Shown: piece after piece, positions 54,801-56,226 of the stretch
Layout of the letters: each line of letters opens with the position of its first letter
How positions within the stretch are numbered: position 1 is the stretch's first letter
Origin: an uncultured Marinoscillum sp.
Lineage (GTDB): Bacteria > Bacteroidota > Bacteroidia > Cytophagales > MED-G16
Assembly: GCA_902523065.1 (NCBI GenBank)
Contig: CABYXZ010000003.1
Location: forward strand, 104,574-168,573
Direction of reading: 5' to 3'
DNA: 64,000 bases
Notes under the pieces: model-generated
The model's input: only the letters and a program-made list of their open reading frames with translations
What the model was told of the DNA's origin: nothing
Database searches by the model: none
Translations under genes and position numbers: made by a program

Positions 54801-56174
54801 AAGTTCTGAACCTTTCTCCAGATAATCTTTTGTCCCATTTCCATCAAGGTCGTCGATCTCGCTTTCAAACTTGTAAGTTACATTCTTCACCTTACCATCG
54901 TCGGTGTATTCGGCATCAGCCGAACCAACTTTTCCGTCGCCGTCAATATCTCCGTAGCCAGCCTCAACAACATCGTTACAACCGTCGTTATCTGAATCAA
55001 GGTCTAAACTGTTAATAGTACCGTCTCCGTCTGTATCAGCGCTACCCTCAATCTCGTCCAAAATACCGTCGTTGTCGTCGTCGACGTCAACATCGTCATT
55101 GATACCGTCACCGTCCGTGTCTACCTGAGATACTGAGGAACCTGTAGAGAAATCATCTAACATAACTGAGCTCCAAAGACCTTGTGCCTGTCGAGCACTC
55201 AATGATATATTTGCTATATCAAAAGGCGCTGTAAATTCCGACTCATAAAGTGTCATCACAGTACCGGTTATATCAATCTCGTCTATTAATACGGCACCTG
55301 TTGGTGTATCGCCAAAAGTACCTTCCACTTGACTTTTATTCGCATTACCCCATATTTCAAGCGTTACCGTTACTTCATTTTCGTATGTTTCGTTTTTCCA
55401 TTCCCCAGATGCTGCCCATATTGACCACTTTAATTTGGTTCCTGATGCAATTACTGAAGAGAGATCCTGAGAAAGACCTTCCTTAAAATTGAAAGTTATT
55501 TGTGGGATAACACCAGCTGGACGATATACAATTCCTATGAAATTATCACCATCTACAGGCGTCTGAAAACTAAACCAAGATGTCTCAAAGCCTCCTTGCT
55601 TATTTAAGTCTGGAGTAGCATCATTCCAACTAAACCAGTCAGGTAACAAGGTCGCCTGTTCCTCATCAGTAGGCGTATATTCTTCGAAAGAACCATCCGC
55701 TATAAAATTTACATCAGAGGTAACAGCACTAACAGTAATCTTTCCAACCATATTGGGGTGGTTTTTACATATGTAAAAGTACTCCCCTGGGGTGACTCCT
55801 GTGAGGTCCCACGTTATTGTGACACCATTCTGACCGTTATTAGTTACTCCAGATACTAAGTTTGATGAGGCATAACCTCCAGATGATGTGAGTGCACTAA
55901 CTATGGCAAAAGGGTGTGTGCCAAGGGTGTTACTCGTAGCATCAAATATCAACTTATCACCAACTTTCACGGCGATATCGGGATCATTTTCATCTGTAAA
56001 ACCTAAACCACTGCTATTAAAGATATAGTTTGAATTCCCAGACGCCGTTACTGTTATGTTGTAATCTGTCGCAAAAAGTGTGTTAGAAATAAAGAAGAAT
56101 AACGAAAACCACCAAAATGAGTGTAAAGTAGATACAATAGTAGCAGGAAATAATTTTTTGTAAAATGATTTCAA
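30489..56174 (-). CDS. 8561-aa modular T9SS type-B surface protein (giant adhesin)
   Basis: Unbroken frame of 25.7 kb. Order: signal peptide (1-35, ending NTLFA); cupredoxin-like domain (36-150); jelly-roll-like domain (152-352); about 20 composite modules (353-7354) of TSP3 calcium loops plus one Ig-like domain; 14 units of about 64 aa (7355-8273); a final TSP3/Ig module; and a sorting domain (about 8450-8561; [20 protein letters not shown] ... GIVYIRR). Lectin-like, lamin-tail-like and other domains are inserted into about half of the modules. The protein is very Asp-rich and should need calcium to become rigid. The start codon is TTG: no ATG lies between the upstream in-frame stop (56193-56195) and the signal peptide, and the first internal Met is residue 142. 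A consensus promoter lies just upstream. Likely exported by the T9SS with the PorP/SprF protein encoded next. Ligand unknown; adhesion or gliding is inference. Confidence 0.9.
   Translation of the reverse strand: [8561 protein letters not shown]
31356..34112 (-). repeat. tandem coding array of 14 units, 192-bp period
   Basis: Units 1-12 are exactly 192 bp (64 aa) each, starting at 34112, 33920, 33728 and so on. Unit 13 (from 31808) is 204 bp and unit 14 (31604-31356) is 249 bp. A typical unit opens [18 protein letters not shown], carries an EF-hand/dockerin-like loop [12 protein letters not shown], then [12 protein letters not shown] and [10 protein letters not shown]: about four Ca-binding loops per unit and over 50 in all. 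Units 4 and 5 share more than 40 bp without a mismatch, pointing to recent duplication; units 9-12 are more diverged. Confidence 0.95.
34629..35237 (-). other. L-type-lectin-like domain 3 of the giant protein
   Basis: Residues about 6980-7182. Pattern: [48 protein letters not shown], then [16 protein letters not shown] and [10 protein letters not shown]. Legume/L-type lectins have the same DGIAF and VEFDT motifs. Inserted in the TSP3 linker of the last module before the 64-aa array. Confidence 0.8.
36006..36431 (-). other. C-type-lectin-like domain 3 (permuted order) of the giant protein
   Basis: Residues about 6582-6723. First part: [20 protein letters not shown] and YHVIEIS. Second part: [50 protein letters not shown]. 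The most diverged of the four copies, inserted in a TSP3 linker (before [19 protein letters not shown]). Confidence 0.65.
36885..37535 (-). other. L-type-lectin-like domain 2 of the giant protein
   Basis: Residues about 6214-6430. [70 protein letters not shown]. Inserted in an Ig-like domain ahead of its YEWQYSTD strand. Confidence 0.8.
38127..38603 (-). other. lamin-tail-like domain 6 of the giant protein
   Basis: Residues about 5858-6016. [62 protein letters not shown], and WITCRGC at the end. Inserted in an Ig-like domain between the WQ strand and the later DTDNLKLL strand. Confidence 0.7.
38865..39569 (-). other. L-type-lectin-like domain 1 of the giant protein
   Basis: Residues about 5536-5770. 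[70 protein letters not shown]. Inserted in a TSP3 linker after [14 protein letters not shown]; linker sequence resumes with [16 protein letters not shown]. Confidence 0.8.
41355..41852 (-). other. lamin-tail-like domain 5 of the giant protein
   Basis: Residues about 4775-4940. [56 protein letters not shown], closing WITCLSC. Inserted in an Ig-like domain after the WQQSDD strand. Confidence 0.65.
42537..43025 (-). other. lamin-tail-like domain 4 of the giant protein
   Basis: Residues about 4384-4546. [79 protein letters not shown]. It ends WNIEKGE and lacks the CxxC seen in the other five copies. Confidence 0.65.
44985..45530 (-). other. lamin-tail-like domain 3 of the giant protein
   Basis: Residues about 3549-3730. 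[85 protein letters not shown]. The DVIG...GTG..W run is the classic LTD pattern. Confidence 0.75.
46860..47438 (-). other. jelly-roll-like domain inserted in the giant protein
   Basis: Residues about 2913-3105. [82 protein letters not shown]. The late GIGISFDNI strand suggests a carbohydrate- or calcium-binding beta-sandwich. Family not recognised. Confidence 0.5.
48144..48656 (-). other. lamin-tail-like domain 2 of the giant protein
   Basis: Residues about 2507-2677. [86 protein letters not shown]. Closely similar to copy 3. Confidence 0.75.
49311..49898 (-). other. DUF642/CBM-like jelly-roll domain inserted in the giant protein
   Basis: Residues about 2093-2288. [79 protein letters not shown]. 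This layout is that of galactose-binding-like surface modules. It sits in the same Ig-like domain as C-type-lectin-like domain 2, after its [11 protein letters not shown] strand. Confidence 0.6.
50001..50432 (-). other. C-type-lectin-like domain 2 (permuted order) of the giant protein
   Basis: Residues about 1915-2058. First: [32 protein letters not shown]. Then: [48 protein letters not shown]. Inserted ahead of the YTWQVSSD strand of an Ig-like domain. Confidence 0.75.
51081..51542 (-). other. C-type-lectin-like domain 1 (permuted order) of the giant protein
   Basis: Residues about 1545-1698. First: [19 protein letters not shown] and LWFVVEFD. Then: [47 protein letters not shown]. Inserted ahead of the YQWQVGV strand of an Ig-like domain. 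Confidence 0.7.
52140..52667 (-). other. lamin-tail-like domain 1 of the giant protein
   Basis: Residues about 1170-1345. [75 protein letters not shown]. Inserted in an Ig-like domain; Ig sequence resumes at [12 protein letters not shown]. Confidence 0.65.
55119..55721 (-). other. jelly-roll-like domain near the N-terminus of the giant protein
   Basis: Residues about 152-352. [74 protein letters not shown]. The GSFE...PDW opening and late LDDF strand are typical of carbohydrate-binding-like beta-sandwiches. Confidence 0.55.
55725..56069 (-). other. cupredoxin-like (type 1 copper) domain at the N-terminus of the giant protein
   Basis: Residues 36-150, directly after the signal peptide. The ligand set of blue-copper proteins is complete: His87 (THPFAIV), then Cys136, His139 and Met142 in [15 protein letters not shown]. 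The preceding VKVGDKLIF strand and [11 protein letters not shown] turn match plastocyanin/amicyanin-like folds. Confidence 0.8.
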
Positions 56175-56226
56175 ACTAAGTGTTTTAGTGGTTTATGTTA
56201 TACTCCTTCCTTAAGAAAAAGAAGAC

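Larger units (their letters stand above)
34113..55118 (-). repeat. about 20 composite TSP3 + Ig-like modules of the giant protein
   Basis: Residues 353-7354. Each module has [11 protein letters not shown], an EGG or EGE turn, [20 protein letters not shown], (N/K/F/L)DVVEAGF, a DGNG..DFLE.G linker, then an Ig-like domain with YQWQ.S.D.G..W, YSG...(D/N)TL and TP.F.C. The conserved DSDGDGC cysteine codons lie near 54976, 54311, 53681, 53011, 51797, 50701, 48980, 47770, 46555, 45897, 44605, 43990, 43367, 42172, 40958, 40330, 39690, 37790, 36492 and 35362. Spacing is 615-670 bp for bare modules and 1095-1900 bp where other domains are inserted. Confidence 0.9.

Noticed and set aside
56202..56212. 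AAGGAAGGAG as the ribosome-binding site of the giant gene
   Set aside because: It lies about 28 nt before the TTG start; the only codon near the right spacing (ATA) opens a frame that stops after two codons.
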